Shown: piece after piece, positions 1 through 8,352 of the stretch
Layout of the letters: every line of letters starts with the position of its first letter
Position numbering within the stretch: the first letter of the stretch is position 1
Assembly: GCF_003947415.1 (NCBI RefSeq)
Contig: NZ_QHKL01000003.1
Span: 682,001-746,000 of the forward strand
Direction of reading: 5' to 3'
DNA from: Amycolatopsis sp. WAC 01376
GTDB taxonomy: Bacteria; Actinomycetota; Actinomycetes; Mycobacteriales; Pseudonocardiaceae
Length of the DNA stretch: 64,000 nucleotides
Notes under the pieces: model-generated
Databases searched by the model: none
What the model saw: the letters and a program-made list of their open reading frames with translations, nothing else
Told to the model about the DNA's origin: nothing
Position numbers and translations under genes: made by a program

Positions 1-1
1 G

Positions 2-430
2 CCGGAGTTCGCCGGCGACGGCATCACCGTCGTCGACGGCGAGGTCGCCGAGTTCGGCGGCCTGCGGTTCGGGTTCGTCGGCGGCGCGCTCCTCCCGCCG
101 AACGTGGTCCCGCGCCGCAACGGCTTCTGGCGGCCGTACCTGCGCACCCGCGAGGAGTACGACGTCGCGGTCGGCGCGCTGGAGAACGTCGACGTCCTGT
201 GCACCCACATCCCGCCCGCCATCCCGGAACTGACCTACGACGTGATCGCGCGGCGGTCCGAGATCGGGTCGGCGGCGCTGGTCGGTCTCATCCGCGAGCA
301 GCGGCCGCGCTGGTCGGTGTTCGGGCACGTCCACCAGCCGCTGACCCCGCGGACGAGGCTCGGCAGGACCGAATGCCGTAACGTCGGTCACTTCAAAGAG
401 ACGGCACAGCCGTACGTGCTGCGCTGGTGA
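2..430 (+). CDS. Metallophosphoesterase (5'-truncated by window edge)
   Basis: This is the C-terminal part of a calcineurin-like metallophosphoesterase; the reading frame is open from the first complete codon at base 2. The diagnostic GHVHQP motif near the end supplies the last two metal-ligand histidines of the family, and an upstream CTHIPP segment carries another typical histidine. The N-terminal DxH and GNH-type motifs must lie upstream of the window. The substrate cannot be judged from this fragment. A leaderless-type promoter for the next gene starts 15 bases after the stop, so the two genes are probably transcribed separately. Confidence 0.8.
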   Translation, partial: PEFAGDGITVVDGEVAEFGGLRFGFVGGALLPPNVVPRRNGFWRPYLRTREEYDVAVGALENVDVLCTHIPPAIPELTYDVIARRSEIGSAALVGLIREQRPRWSVFGHVHQPLTPRTRLGRTECRNVGHFKETAQPYVLRW

Positions 431-444
431 CCCTCGGCTGCGGC

Positions 445-450
445 TACAGT
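445..450 (+). promoter_or_regulatory. Leaderless-type -10 (TACAGT) for the SRPBCC gene
   Basis: TACAGT fits the actinobacterial TANNNT -10 pattern and is followed by exactly 7 bases and then the ATG at 458. No ribosome binding site lies between. This spacing predicts a transcript that begins at or next to the start codon. The start site itself is inferred. Confidence 0.4.
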
Positions 451-457
451 TTGGACC

Positions 458-898
458 ATGGCCGAGCAGTCCACGCAGTCCATCGAGGTCGACGCCGAGC
501 CCGCGCGGGTGATGGCCGTCATCGCCGACTTCCCCGCGTACCCGGAATGGGCCAAGGCCGTCCGGGAGACCGAGGTACTCGGCGAGGATGACAACGGCCG
601 CGCCAAGCAGGTGAAACTCACCCTCGACGCCGGGCCGATCAAGGACGTCTACACCCTCGAGTACGACTGGGACGCCGACGGCAACGGGGTCAGCTGGCAC
701 CTGGTCAAGGGGCAGATGCAGAAGGCCCAGAACGGCCGCTACGCGCTCGAAGCGCTGGGCGCCGGCCGCACCAAGGTCACGTATACGCTGTCCGTCGAGC
801 TGGCGCTGCCGATGATCGGGCTGCTGCGCCGCAAGGCCGAGAAGATGGTCATGGACACCGCGCTCAAGGAGCTCAAGAAGCGCGCTGAAGCGTCCTGA
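458..898 (+). CDS. SRPBCC family protein (polyketide cyclase/lipid-transport fold)
   Basis: A 146-residue single-domain protein of the START/SRPBCC superfamily, which binds hydrophobic ligands in a helix-grip cavity. It opens with the typical STQSIEVDAEPARVMAVIAD strand-helix segment followed by FPAYPEWAKAV and ends in a long amphipathic helix rich in Lys and Glu. Length and position immediately before an ArsA-type ATPase match M. tuberculosis Rv2185c-Rv2184c. No ligand can be assigned. The start is fixed by the leaderless-type spacing to TACAGT. The gene ends 14 bases before the ATPase start, so the two are likely co-transcribed. Confidence 0.85.
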   Translation: MAEQSTQSIEVDAEPARVMAVIADFPAYPEWAKAVRETEVLGEDDNGRAKQVKLTLDAGPIKDVYTLEYDWDADGNGVSWHLVKGQMQKAQNGRYALEALGAGRTKVTYTLSVELALPMIGLLRRKAEKMVMDTALKELKKRAEAS

Positions 899-912
899 GT
901 CGAAGGGTAGGC

Positions 913-2091
913 ATGCGGATCCTGCTGTTCACCGGCAAGGGGGGTGTCGGCAAGACCACGCTCGCCGCGGCGACGGCGGCGGCACTCGCCGGGCGGGGCA
1001 GGAAGACGCTCGTGGTCTCGACCGACCCGGCCCATTCCCTCGGTGACGCCTTCGGCCGCGCGCTCGGCGCCGCACCGTCCGAAGTGGACGATATCGTCGG
1101 TCCCTCCGCGGTAGGGAGTACGTCGGGACTTCTCCACGCCGCCCAGATCGACACCCGCGGCCTCGTCGACAGCACCTGGCGCGAACTCCGGCAGGAATTG
1201 CAGACCGCGCTCGCGGGGGCGGGCCTCGACTCGCTCGACGCCGAAGAACTCACCGTGGTGCCCGGCGTGGACGAACTCCTCGCGCTCACCGAGGTCCAGC
1301 GCCTCGCCGAACACGGTCCATGGGAGACGGTCGTCGTCGACTGTGGACCGACCGCGGAAACGCTGCGCCTGCTGGCTTTGCCCGAAGCCGTCTCCGGCTA
1401 TCTGTCGAGGATGTTCAAACCGGGCGCGCGGCGGACGGCGGCCGACGCGGGGCGGCTCGGCGCGCATCTGGAGTCGCTTCGCACCCTGCTCACCGACCCG
1501 GCCACCACCACCGTACGGCTCGTGCTGACGCCGGAGCGCGTGGTCGTCGCGGAAGCCCGCCGCACCCTCAGTTCCCTTGCCCTGCGCGGGATCCTGGTCG
1601 ACGGCCTGATCGTCAACCGGCTGATGCCCGCGCCCGGGTTCTGGCGCGGCGCCGCGGCCTCGTGGATGCGGACCAGGCGCACCCAGCAGAACGCCGTCCT
1701 CGCCGAGCTCGCCGACGCCGGTTTCGGGCCCGGACAGGTGAAGCCCGTCGAGCACCGCGCCGTCGAGCCGGTGGGGCTCGAGGCGTTGCAAGAAATCGCG
1801 TACGAGCTTTATCAGGGGCTTGATCCCTTGGCAGGCAACGAAAAAGGTGTCACCCCGCTGCTGCAGGTGTCCGAATCGGACGGTGGCTATCAGCTGCGGA
1901 TCGCGGTGCCGCTGCACCGTGACTCCGAAGTGGACCTGGCCAGAGTGGACGATGATCTCGCCGTCACCGTGGACGGTTTCCGGCGGCTGATCGCGCTGCC
2001 GGAGATGTTGCGCCCGTGCCGGATCACCGGTGCGGAATCCGACGCGCACGGCCTGGTCGTGAGCCTGGCCGGGAACCGGGGACCCGGGTGA
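913..2091 (+). CDS. ArsA/GET3-family P-loop ATPase
   Basis: A 392-residue ATPase of the ArsA/Get3 (SIMIBI) class. The deviant Walker A GKGGVGKTT sits at residues 8-16, followed by STDPAHSLGDAF (switch I) and VVVDCGPTAETLRLL (switch II/Walker B). Only one ATPase unit is present, unlike duplicated ArsA arsenite pumps. No arsenic gene is nearby, so an anion-pump role is unlikely. The family in actinobacteria (Rv2184c) is of unknown function. The C-terminal third carries a small alpha-crystallin-like beta domain (LQVSESDGGYQLRIAVPLHR), seen in many bacterial ArsA homologues. The next gene starts inside the stop codon (GTGA overlap), indicating translational coupling. Confidence 0.88.
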   Translation: MRILLFTGKGGVGKTTLAAATAAALAGRGRKTLVVSTDPAHSLGDAFGRALGAAPSEVDDIVGPSAVGSTSGLLHAAQIDTRGLVDSTWRELRQELQTALAGAGLDSLDAEELTVVPGVDELLALTEVQRLAEHGPWETVVVDCGPTAETLRLLALPEAVSGYLSRMFKPGARRTAADAGRLGAHLESLRTLLTDPATTTVRLVLTPERVVVAEARRTLSSLALRGILVDGLIVNRLMPAPGFWRGAAASWMRTRRTQQNAVLAELADAGFGPGQVKPVEHRAVEPVGLEALQEIAYELYQGLDPLAGNEKGVTPLLQVSESDGGYQLRIAVPLHRDSEVDLARVDDDLAVTVDGFRRLIALPEMLRPCRITGAESDAHGLVVSLAGNRGPG

Positions 2092-2510
2092 GCGAGTACA
2101 GCGAACACACGGAGGCCGACGGCCTCAAACTGGCCGAAGAGATCCGGCTGCTGGTCGAACTCGTCGTCGAGCACGCGGCGCCGTGGCTGGAGGGCCTGAT
2201 CTCCGCCGGGCACGGCTGCTCGGAACACGACACGGACGGCGGCTGGTGCCCGCTCTGCGCGGTCGTCGGCGTCTTCCGAGGGGAGCGGCCCGAGTTCGTG
2301 GCACGGCTGATGGAGCAGGCCGCGCAGCTCGTCGCGCTGCTGCGGGCGGTGCTCGCCGATCGCTGGGAGCCCGAGGGCGGGGTGCACATGCCGGGGTTCC
2401 AGCCTGCGCGGAAGGAGCCGGCGCGGGAAGATGCGCCGGTGGGAGCTTCGCGGGTCCAGCACATCACGGTGACCAGGCGCGACGCTTGGCAGCCGGACCG
2501 GGAGAACTGA
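2088..2510 (+). CDS. Conserved hypothetical protein with a CxxC/His zinc-ribbon-like segment
   Basis: A 140-residue protein of unknown function. I chose the GTG at 2088 because it overlaps the ATPase stop by four bases; longer in-frame starts lie inside the ATPase gene. The middle contains HGCSEHDTDGGWCPLC, a spaced Cys/His set that could bind zinc. The rest is helical and the C-terminal tail is basic and Pro/Ala-rich. It lies in an apparent operon SRPBCC-ATPase-this gene-ROK kinase, with one base between it and the kinase. Cytoplasmic: no signal peptide or membrane segment is visible. Confidence 0.72.
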   Translation: MSEYSEHTEADGLKLAEEIRLLVELVVEHAAPWLEGLISAGHGCSEHDTDGGWCPLCAVVGVFRGERPEFVARLMEQAAQLVALLRAVLADRWEPEGGVHMPGFQPARKEPAREDAPVGASRVQHITVTRRDAWQPDREN

Positions 2511-2511
2511 G

Positions 2512-3486
2512 TTGCTGACGGTAGGGGTGGACGTCGGGGGCACGAGTGTGCGCGCCGGCGTGGTGGACGAGCACGGCTCGCTGATGGACACCGCCAGGGT
2601 CGGCACGCCCAGCGGGGAGGACGCGCTCGAAGACGCCATCGCCGGCGTGGTCGAAGACCTCCGCAACCGGCACGAGGTCTCCGGTGTCGGGCTCGCGGTC
2701 GCCGGGTTCGTCGCCAAGGACCGGCGGACGGTGATGTTCGCGCCGCATCTGTCCTGGCGTGCCGCGCCGGTCGCCGAACGGATCGAGAAACGCGTCGGCC
2801 TGCCGGTGACCCTGGAACACGACGTGAACGCCGCGGCGATCGGCGAGTACCGCTTCGGGGCCGCCCGCGGCGCCCAGGTGGCCGCGCTGATCGCGCTCGG
2901 TACCGGGATCGGCGCGGGTCTGCTGCTCGACGGCAAGATCTACCGGGGCGCGTACGGCGTCGCCCCCGAACTCGGGCATCTCACGGTCGTTCCCGGCGGG
3001 CGGCCCTGCCCGTGCGGCAAGTACGGCTGCTGGGAGCGGTACTGCAGCGGGACCGCGCTGGCCGCGACCGCGGTGGAACTGCTCGCCCGGCACCCCGGCC
3101 GGTCGACCGTGCTGGCGCGGGAGACCAGGGGAGACCCCGGTTCGGTCACCGGCCGCCGGGTCGCCGGTGCCGCCCGCGACGGCGACCCGATCGCCCAGCG
3201 CGCGATGACCGAACTGGGCAAGTGGCTCGCCGAAGGGCTGGCGCTGGTCGCGGATGTCTTCGACCCGGAGATCATCGTGATCGGCGGCGGGGTGTCCGAA
3301 TCGGCGCCGCTGTTCCTCGACGAGGCGCGAGAGCAGTACGCGGGCAAGATCACCGGCGCCGGGCACCGGCCGCTGGCCCGGATCCGCACCGCGCACCACG
3401 GGGACGACAGCACGATCGTCGGCGCGGCGGCGCTCGCCGTCGACGCGGCGAAGGCTCCCGGCGCCGAAGTCGGTGTGACAGGCTGA
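2512..3486 (+). CDS. ROK-family glucokinase
   Basis: A 324-residue sugar kinase of the ROK family, expected to phosphorylate glucose with ATP (or polyphosphate). The N-terminal phosphate-binding loop is DVGGTSVRAG. Further on are EHDVNAAAIGE with the catalytic Asp, the hexose-binding Glu-Leu-Gly-His (PELGHLTV) and the ROK zinc motif CPCGKYGCWE. No N-terminal helix-turn-helix is present, so it is an enzyme and not a ROK repressor. Translation probably starts at the TTG at 2512, directly after the preceding stop, which suggests coupling. Glucose is the most likely substrate by family; fructose or N-acetyl sugars cannot be excluded. Confidence 0.87.
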   Translation: MLTVGVDVGGTSVRAGVVDEHGSLMDTARVGTPSGEDALEDAIAGVVEDLRNRHEVSGVGLAVAGFVAKDRRTVMFAPHLSWRAAPVAERIEKRVGLPVTLEHDVNAAAIGEYRFGAARGAQVAALIALGTGIGAGLLLDGKIYRGAYGVAPELGHLTVVPGGRPCPCGKYGCWERYCSGTALAATAVELLARHPGRSTVLARETRGDPGSVTGRRVAGAARDGDPIAQRAMTELGKWLAEGLALVADVFDPEIIVIGGGVSESAPLFLDEAREQYAGKITGAGHRPLARIRTAHHGDDSTIVGAAALAVDAAKAPGAEVGVTG

Positions 3487-3490
3487 AGCC

Positions 3491-4363
3491 GTGACCCGGC
3501 AAGACGGCAACGGCTTCGTGAAATGCGACTTCGGGCATCTCCACTGGGGTTTGAACGGCGCCGCCGGGCTGCTGCTGTCCGATCCCGCGCGCGGTGTCCT
3601 GCTGCAACGCCGGGCTTGGTGGGTGCATCACGGGCGTACGTGGGCGCTGCCAGGGGGCGCCGTCGAGGCGGGGGAGAGCCCGCGTGAGGCCGCCACCCGC
3701 GAGGCGCACGAAGAGGCCGACATCCCGCCGTCGGGCGTCCGCGCGCTGGCCGCGTCGCACGTCGACCACGGGAACTGGCGCTACACCACGATCCTGGCCG
3801 CGCCGATCGGCACGCTTTCGGCCAGGGTGAAGAACGCGGAGAGCGCGGAACTGCGGTGGGTCCGGGCGGGCGAGGTCGCGGACTTCCGGCTGCACCGCGA
3901 TTTCGCGGTGGCGTGGCCGGGATTGAAGGAACACTTGGATCGCGAACTGGTACTGGTGGTCGACGGCGCGAACGTCGTCGGGTCGCGGCCGGACGGCTGG
4001 TGGCGCGACCGGCGTGGCGCCGCGGAACGGTTGCGGGACAAGCTCGCGACCCTGGCCGGCACCGGGCTCGCCGATCCGGCGCTCCCGGGTGGCGGCGAAT
4101 GGTCGTGGTGGCCGAGGGTCGTGCTGGTCGTCGAGGGGAAGGCGCGGGGAGTCGCGGCCGTGCCCGGCGTCGAGGTCGTCGACGCCGAGTCCGACGGGGA
4201 CTCCCAGATCGTGGCCGTCGCGCGGAAGGCCAGGGAGGCCGGCCCGGACGACCACGTCGTCGTGGTGACCGCCGATCGCGAGCTGCGTTCCCGCGTCGAG
4301 GCGCTGGGTGCTTCGACCTTCGGCCCGAGCACCCTCCTTGGGCATCTCGACTCCCGCATTTAG
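3491..4363 (+). CDS. NUDIX hydrolase fused to a NYN/YacP-like PIN domain
   Basis: A 290-residue two-domain protein. Residues about 15-150 are a NUDIX hydrolase with the box GGAVEAGESPREAATREAHE followed by EADI. Residues about 158-290 form a PIN-fold nuclease-like domain of the NYN/YacP type: VVDGANVVGS supplies the first acidic site, DGDSQIV and VVTADRELRSRV the others. The combination suggests a nucleotide or RNA-end hydrolase joined to an RNase, but no substrate is known. GTG start, four bases after the kinase stop. The final codons and the TAG stop lie inside the left arm of an intergenic palindrome (4354-4419). Confidence 0.82.
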   Translation: MTRQDGNGFVKCDFGHLHWGLNGAAGLLLSDPARGVLLQRRAWWVHHGRTWALPGGAVEAGESPREAATREAHEEADIPPSGVRALAASHVDHGNWRYTTILAAPIGTLSARVKNAESAELRWVRAGEVADFRLHRDFAVAWPGLKEHLDRELVLVVDGANVVGSRPDGWWRDRRGAAERLRDKLATLAGTGLADPALPGGGEWSWWPRVVLVVEGKARGVAAVPGVEVVDAESDGDSQIVAVARKAREAGPDDHVVVVTADRELRSRVEALGASTFGPSTLLGHLDSRI

Positions 4364-4419
4364 TCCTCTGGATGCGGTCCTTGCACGCGCAACTACCGCA
4401 TTCAGAGGACTAAATGCGG
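4354..4419. repeat. Family B double palindrome (convergent gap)
   Basis: Left arm CCGCATTTAGTCCTCTGG plus ATGCGGT and right arm ACCGCATTCAGAGGAC plus TAAATGCGG are near-perfect inverted repeats around a loop of about 16 bases. Each arm also begins and ends with GCAT/ATGC and so can fold on itself. The element separates the convergent NUDIX and ligase genes and contains the NUDIX stop codon. Sister copies lie at 25889-25952 and, as half an element, at 47384-47407. A bidirectional terminator is the likely role. Confidence 0.8.
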
Positions 4420-4426
4420 TCGGAGG

Positions 4427-5569
4427 TCAGGGGCGCGCGATCTTTCCGTCCCGCATTTCGGCGATGAGTGAAGCGACGACGGCGCGAAGGCTGCCGTTGT
4501 AGTGCTTCGCCACCGCGCGCTGACGCAGGTAGCTGGGCCCGTAGGCCAGGATCGTCTCGACCGACCGCAGTTCGTCGACGCAGTCCAGGCGCCGGGCGAC
4601 CGGTTCGAGCCGCTCCAGCAGGTCGTAGGTGTCGTCGGTGACGAGCCGTTCGTTTCCGGCCGCGTCGAGGATGATGATCGCGTCGACGCCGTAACGCGCC
4701 GCGCGCCACTTGTTCTCCTGGACGTGCCAAGGCGGCAGCGTCGGCAGGATCTCGCCGTCTTCGAGGCGGGAATTGAAATCGTCGACGAGACATTGCGTCA
4801 GCGCCGCGATCGCGCCGACCTCCTCCAGCGTCGGCAATCCGTCGCACACCCGCATCTCGATCGTCCCGAAATGCGGGGCGGGCCGGACGTCCCAGCGGAT
4901 CTCGGAGAAGTGGTCGATCACGCCCGTGGTGAACATGTCGTCGACGTAGCTCTCCAGCTCGGTCCACTTCCGGAACTGGAACGGCAGCCCGGCCGTCGGC
5001 AGCTGCTGGAACATCAGCGCGCGGTTCGACGCGTAGCCGGTGTCCTCCGCACCCCAGTACGGCGAAGACGCCGAAAGCGCTTGCAGGTGCGGCGCGTAGT
5101 TGAGCAGCGCGTCCAGGATCGGCAGGGCCTTGTCGCGATGGTCGACGCCGACGTGCACGTGGACGCCGTAGATCAGCATCTGCCGCCCCCACCACTGGGT
5201 CCGGTCGATGAGCTTGGCGTAGCGCTCCTTGTCGGTGACCTTCTGCTGGTACCACGTCGAGAACGGATGCGACCCGGCCGAGAACAGCTCGACGCCCAGC
5301 GGGTCGAGGACCGAATGGACGACGTCCAGCGACTCGTTCAGATCGGCCTTGACCTCGGCGATCGTGTCGCAGATCCCGCTGATCACCTCGATGGTGTTGA
5401 GCAGCAGCTCCTGCTTGATCTTCGGGTGCTCCTCCTCGCCGTCGGGCCGGACGGCGTCCAGCACCTGCTCCGCGACCGACGAAAGCTCACCGGTCCGCCG
5501 GTCGACGAGGGCGAGCTCCCATTCCGCGCCGACCGTCGACCGGCGCGAGGGAGTGAAGTCGATCTTCAT
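4427..5569 (-). CDS. YbdK-type carboxylate-amine ligase (putative glutamate-cysteine ligase 2)
   Basis: A 380-residue member of the GCS2/YbdK family, which couples a carboxylate (often glutamate) to an amine with ATP. It begins STVGAEWELALVD, the usual TVGxExE start with acidic metal ligands. It also contains HVHVGV, the metal/substrate histidine motif, and FGTIEMRVCDGLPT towards the C-terminus. Weak glutamate-cysteine ligase activity is known for the family, but actinobacteria make mycothiol, so the true amine partner is uncertain. ATG start at 5569. It is read towards the NUDIX gene and separated from it by a double palindrome. Confidence 0.85.
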   Translation of the reverse strand: MKIDFTPSRRSTVGAEWELALVDRRTGELSSVAEQVLDAVRPDGEEEHPKIKQELLLNTIEVISGICDTIAEVKADLNESLDVVHSVLDPLGVELFSAGSHPFSTWYQQKVTDKERYAKLIDRTQWWGRQMLIYGVHVHVGVDHRDKALPILDALLNYAPHLQALSASSPYWGAEDTGYASNRALMFQQLPTAGLPFQFRKWTELESYVDDMFTTGVIDHFSEIRWDVRPAPHFGTIEMRVCDGLPTLEEVGAIAALTQCLVDDFNSRLEDGEILPTLPPWHVQENKWRAARYGVDAIIILDAAGNERLVTDDTYDLLERLEPVARRLDCVDELRSVETILAYGPSYLRQRAVAKHYNGSLRAVVASLIAEMRDGKIARP

Positions 5570-5589
5570 GATCGGAATTGTCCGGCAGT

Positions 5590-6093
5590 TCAGACCTGGG
5601 CGCCGTTGTGCGGATCCGCGCCGGGCGGCGGCCCCTGGCGAACCCGCAGCAGGAGCAGGGCGATCGCGGTCGCGAGGGCGAGGATGCCGAGCGGGGTGCC
5701 GAGCCGCGTGCCCATGCCGATCAGATTGGGCGCGATCAGGAGCAGCAGGCCGACCACGAAGAACAGCAGGACGATGAAGGCGCCCTTGCGCGGACGCGGC
5801 AGGGGAGGCGGCTCGGGCGGCACGAAGTGGCCCTCGTCCTCACCCGGCCCGGCGGGATCGTCCTCGAAGAGGGTCTTGTCCCAGCTGGTGCCGCCGCCTC
5901 GCCAGCCCGCTTCGGATTCGGCGTCCGACTGCTCGGGCCGGGGTGCCTTCTCGGCGGGCTTTTCCCTCGTCTTCCCGGCCGGTTTCTCCAGGTCGTCTTC
6001 CGGGAACAGCCCGACGCCCTCCGCACGGAGGTCGGCCACGATCTCGGCGAACGTCGCGTCGACGTCCTCCGGCCCGTCCTTGCCTCTGCTCAT
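5590..6093 (-). CDS. Hypothetical membrane protein, two C-terminal TM segments
   Basis: A 167-residue protein with an acidic, Pro- and Lys-rich cytoplasmic N-terminal part (residues 1-100) and two hydrophobic segments near the C-terminus (FIVLLFFVVGLLLLIAPNLI and LGILALATAIALLLL). No enzymatic motif is visible. Its ATG overlaps the stop of the upstream esterase gene by four bases (ATGA), so the two are translated together. The combination with PlsC and ArsA genes resembles Rv2183c in mycobacteria, but I cannot confirm homology. Confidence 0.7.
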   Translation of the reverse strand: MSRGKDGPEDVDATFAEIVADLRAEGVGLFPEDDLEKPAGKTREKPAEKAPRPEQSDAESEAGWRGGGTSWDKTLFEDDPAGPGEDEGHFVPPEPPPLPRPRKGAFIVLLFFVVGLLLLIAPNLIGMGTRLGTPLGILALATAIALLLLRVRQGPPPGADPHNGAQV

Positions 6094-6860
6094 CCGGCGT
6101 CCACCTGTCCCGCCCGGCGCACGGACCGGGCGAAGTCCACCGTACGCGTGAAGATCAGGCCCGCGTCGTGGTCTTGCGTGGCGACGTGGAAGCTGTTCTC
6201 CAGCACCACCTCGGTCACGTCATCGCTGCCGATCCCGTCGAGGATCACCTGGGAGTTGACCGGCTCCACGATGTGGTCGACGGCCGAATGGAGCAGGAGC
6301 ACGGGCTGGGTCACCTTGCCCAGATCCGCGCGGGTGAGCTTCCACAGCTTCGCCAGGCTCGCCGCGGCGCGCACAGGCGTCCGCGAGTAGGCCAGCTCCG
6401 TCTCGCCCGGCTTCGCGATGTCGTTGGCCACGCCCGGCACCGACGGCAGGATCCGCGACAGGACGGGCAGCAGTTTGGCGTCCCACCGCAGGGTCAGCAC
6501 CGACGGGTTCACCAGCACGATGCCGGCGATCCGGTCGCCGAACTCCTCGGCCAGCCGCAGCGTCAGCGTCCCGCCCATCGACATCCCGGCGACGAACACC
6601 GTGTCGCAGGTCGAGAAGAGCGCCAGCAGCTCTTCGCGGACCGCGCCGTACCAGTCTTCCCAGCCTGTCCGGTTCATGTCCTGCCACCGGGTCCCGTGCC
6701 CGGGGAGCAGCGGGCAACGCACCGTGTAACCGGCCTCGGCCAGATGGTCGCCCCAGGGCCGCATACTCGCGGGGGTGCCGGTGAACCCGTGGCACAGCAG
6801 GAACCCTGCTTCGGACGAACCGGTGTGAGCGAACGGTTCCGCGCCGGCGAGGACGGCCAT
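6090..6860 (-). CDS. Alpha/beta hydrolase, Est30/monoacylglycerol-lipase-like carboxylesterase
   Basis: A 256-residue serine hydrolase. The oxyanion motif HGFTG lies near residue 24, the nucleophile elbow GMSMGG places Ser94, the acid is in SAVDHIVEP and the catalytic His in ENSFHVATQDHD. This pattern (HGFTG, GxSMGG, SFHV) is that of small carboxylesterases such as Bacillus Est30/YvaK. Short to medium acyl esters are likely substrates. No signal peptide, so cytoplasmic. It leads a two-gene operon with the membrane protein (ATGA overlap). A GGAAGG ribosome site precedes the ATG, and the gene diverges from plsC. Confidence 0.85.
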   Translation of the reverse strand: MAVLAGAEPFAHTGSSEAGFLLCHGFTGTPASMRPWGDHLAEAGYTVRCPLLPGHGTRWQDMNRTGWEDWYGAVREELLALFSTCDTVFVAGMSMGGTLTLRLAEEFGDRIAGIVLVNPSVLTLRWDAKLLPVLSRILPSVPGVANDIAKPGETELAYSRTPVRAAASLAKLWKLTRADLGKVTQPVLLLHSAVDHIVEPVNSQVILDGIGSDDVTEVVLENSFHVATQDHDAGLIFTRTVDFARSVRRAGQVDAG

Positions 6861-7000
6861 GCGATCGCCTTCCGTGAGAGCTGGGTAGGTCTACTATGTT
6901 CGCACGACCGGAGCGGCTTGTGGGCCCCCGGCCACTGCCGGAATCAGGCCGGATCGGGTGTGAGATCCGTCGCTGGCCGCGGGTAACCGGGTGGACTTCG

Positions 7001-7029
7001 TTGTGCCAAGAGTGCGCGATTCGTAGTCT
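7001..7029 (+). promoter_or_regulatory. Candidate promoter of the acyltransferase gene
   Basis: TTGTGC (7001-7006) and TAGTCT (7024-7029) are separated by 17 bases, a reasonable sigma-A type arrangement, and lie 45 bases upstream of the GTG at 7075. The gap 6861-7074 is divergent and has no other visible structure. Confidence 0.35.
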
Positions 7030-7074
7030 TGACCATCGGGCGCGGGGGTTGAGCTGCTAGGAGGAGTTTTCGCA

Positions 7075-7836
7075 GTGCTGTACTGGCTCATGAAACACGT
7101 GTTTATCGGGCCACTGCTCAAGGCGCTGTGGCCCACCAAAGTCGTCGGCGCGGAGAACATCCCCGACGACGGTGGCGCGATCCTCGCGGGCAACCACCTC
7201 GCGGTGGCCGACTCCTTCTTCATGCCGCTGCGCGTCAAGCGCAAGGTGACCTTCCCGGCCAAATCGGAGTATTTCACCGAAAGAGGCTTCAAGGGCCTGT
7301 TGAAGAAGTGGTTCTTCACCGGCGTCGGCCAGTTCCCGATCGACCGTTCCGGCGGCAACGCCGCACAGGCCGCGCTCGACACCGCGACCCGGCTGGTCCG
7401 CGAAGGGCACCTCCTCGGCATCTACCCCGAAGGCACCCGCTCCCCGGACGGCCGCCTGTACAAGGGCAAGACCGGCGTCGCGCGGATCGCGCTGGAGTCC
7501 GGCGGCGTCGTGGTCCCGGTGGCCATGGTCGGCACCGACAAGGTGAACCCGATCGGCTCGAAGATGTGGTGGCCGCGCCGCCTCGAGATCCGCTTCGGCA
7601 AGCCGCTCGACTTCTCGCGCTACGAAGGCCTCGCCGGCGACAGGTTCATCGAGCGGTCCATCACCGACGAGATCATGTACGCCCTCATGGAGCTCTCCGG
7701 CCAGGAGTACGTCGACATCTACGCCGCCAAGGCGAAGGAACTGCTCGCCGCCGAGGAGGCGGGAATCCGCCCCAAGGTGCCCGCGCAGCCGTCCGCCCAC
7801 GACGTCGCCCGTATCCCGGACACCAAGGTCGGCTGA
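7075..7836 (+). CDS. plsC: 1-acyl-sn-glycerol-3-phosphate acyltransferase (PlsC family)
   Basis: A 253-residue acyltransferase that should acylate lysophosphatidate (or a related lysolipid) at the membrane in phospholipid synthesis. Family blocks in order: NHLAVADSFF (the NHxxxxD catalytic motif), FPIDRSGG, YPEGTRSPDGRLYKG and VVPVAMVGTDKV. The N-terminal hydrophobic stretch is short, fitting an interfacial enzyme. Start GTG at 7075 has a good GGAGGA site upstream. Related proteins next to ArsA and RNase AS genes occur in mycobacteria (Rv2182c). The acyl acceptor is not proven. Confidence 0.88.
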   Translation: MLYWLMKHVFIGPLLKALWPTKVVGAENIPDDGGAILAGNHLAVADSFFMPLRVKRKVTFPAKSEYFTERGFKGLLKKWFFTGVGQFPIDRSGGNAAQAALDTATRLVREGHLLGIYPEGTRSPDGRLYKGKTGVARIALESGGVVVPVAMVGTDKVNPIGSKMWWPRRLEIRFGKPLDFSRYEGLAGDRFIERSITDEIMYALMELSGQEYVDIYAAKAKELLAAEEAGIRPKVPAQPSAHDVARIPDTKVG

Positions 7837-7856
7837 GGCCCCACTAGGGTTCTCCG

Positions 7857-8342
7857 GTGCGCTTTTTCTACGACACCGAATTCATTGAGGACGGCGTGAC
7901 CATCGATCTGGTGTCGATCGGTGTCGTGGACGAAAGAGGCCGCGAGTTCTACGCGGTCTCGACCGATTTCGATCCCGGCAAGGCGGGCCCCTGGGTCCGC
8001 GACCACGTGCTCCCGAAACTCCCGTCGCCAGCCGACCCGGCGTGGCGCAGCCGCGAGAAGATCCGCACGGACCTGCTCGAGTTCTTCGGCAAGCCGCCAG
8101 GCGGGATCGAACTGTGGGCCTGGTTCGCCGCCTACGACCACGTCGCGCTGGCGCAACTGTGGGGTCCGATGCCCGCGCTGCCGCGCCAGCTGCCGCGCTT
8201 CACGCGTGACCTGCGGCAACGCTGGGAGGACGCGGGCAAGCCGAAGCTGCCCGCCGCCCCGGACGACCAGCACGACGCGCTGGCCGACGCGCGGCACAAC
8301 TACCAGCGGTGGCAGATCATCGAGTCTTACTGGCACCGGTAG
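7857..8342 (+). CDS. RNase AS-type 3'-5' exoribonuclease (Rv2179c-like)
   Basis: A 161-residue DEDDh exonuclease. FYDTEF at the N-terminus gives the first Asp and Glu, AAYDH the middle Asp, and QHDALADARHN the His/Asp pair. The compact size and the FYDTEFIEDG start match RNase AS of M. tuberculosis (Rv2179c), which trims adenylate-rich 3' ends. A leaderless-type -10, TAGGGT at 7845-7850, is followed by six bases and the GTG at 7857, so it probably has its own transcript despite the short gap after plsC. Downstream lies a set of three palindromic elements shared with the convergent DAHP synthase gene. Confidence 0.88.
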   Translation: MRFFYDTEFIEDGVTIDLVSIGVVDERGREFYAVSTDFDPGKAGPWVRDHVLPKLPSPADPAWRSREKIRTDLLEFFGKPPGGIELWAWFAAYDHVALAQLWGPMPALPRQLPRFTRDLRQRWEDAGKPKLPAAPDDQHDALADARHNYQRWQIIESYWHR

Positions 8343-8352
8343 GTCCCTGCCT

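Noticed and set aside
913-2091. Arsenite efflux system
   Set aside because: The ATPase is a single-unit ArsA/Get3 homologue and no arsB, arsC or arsR linked to arsenic is near; the synteny is the mycobacterial housekeeping block.
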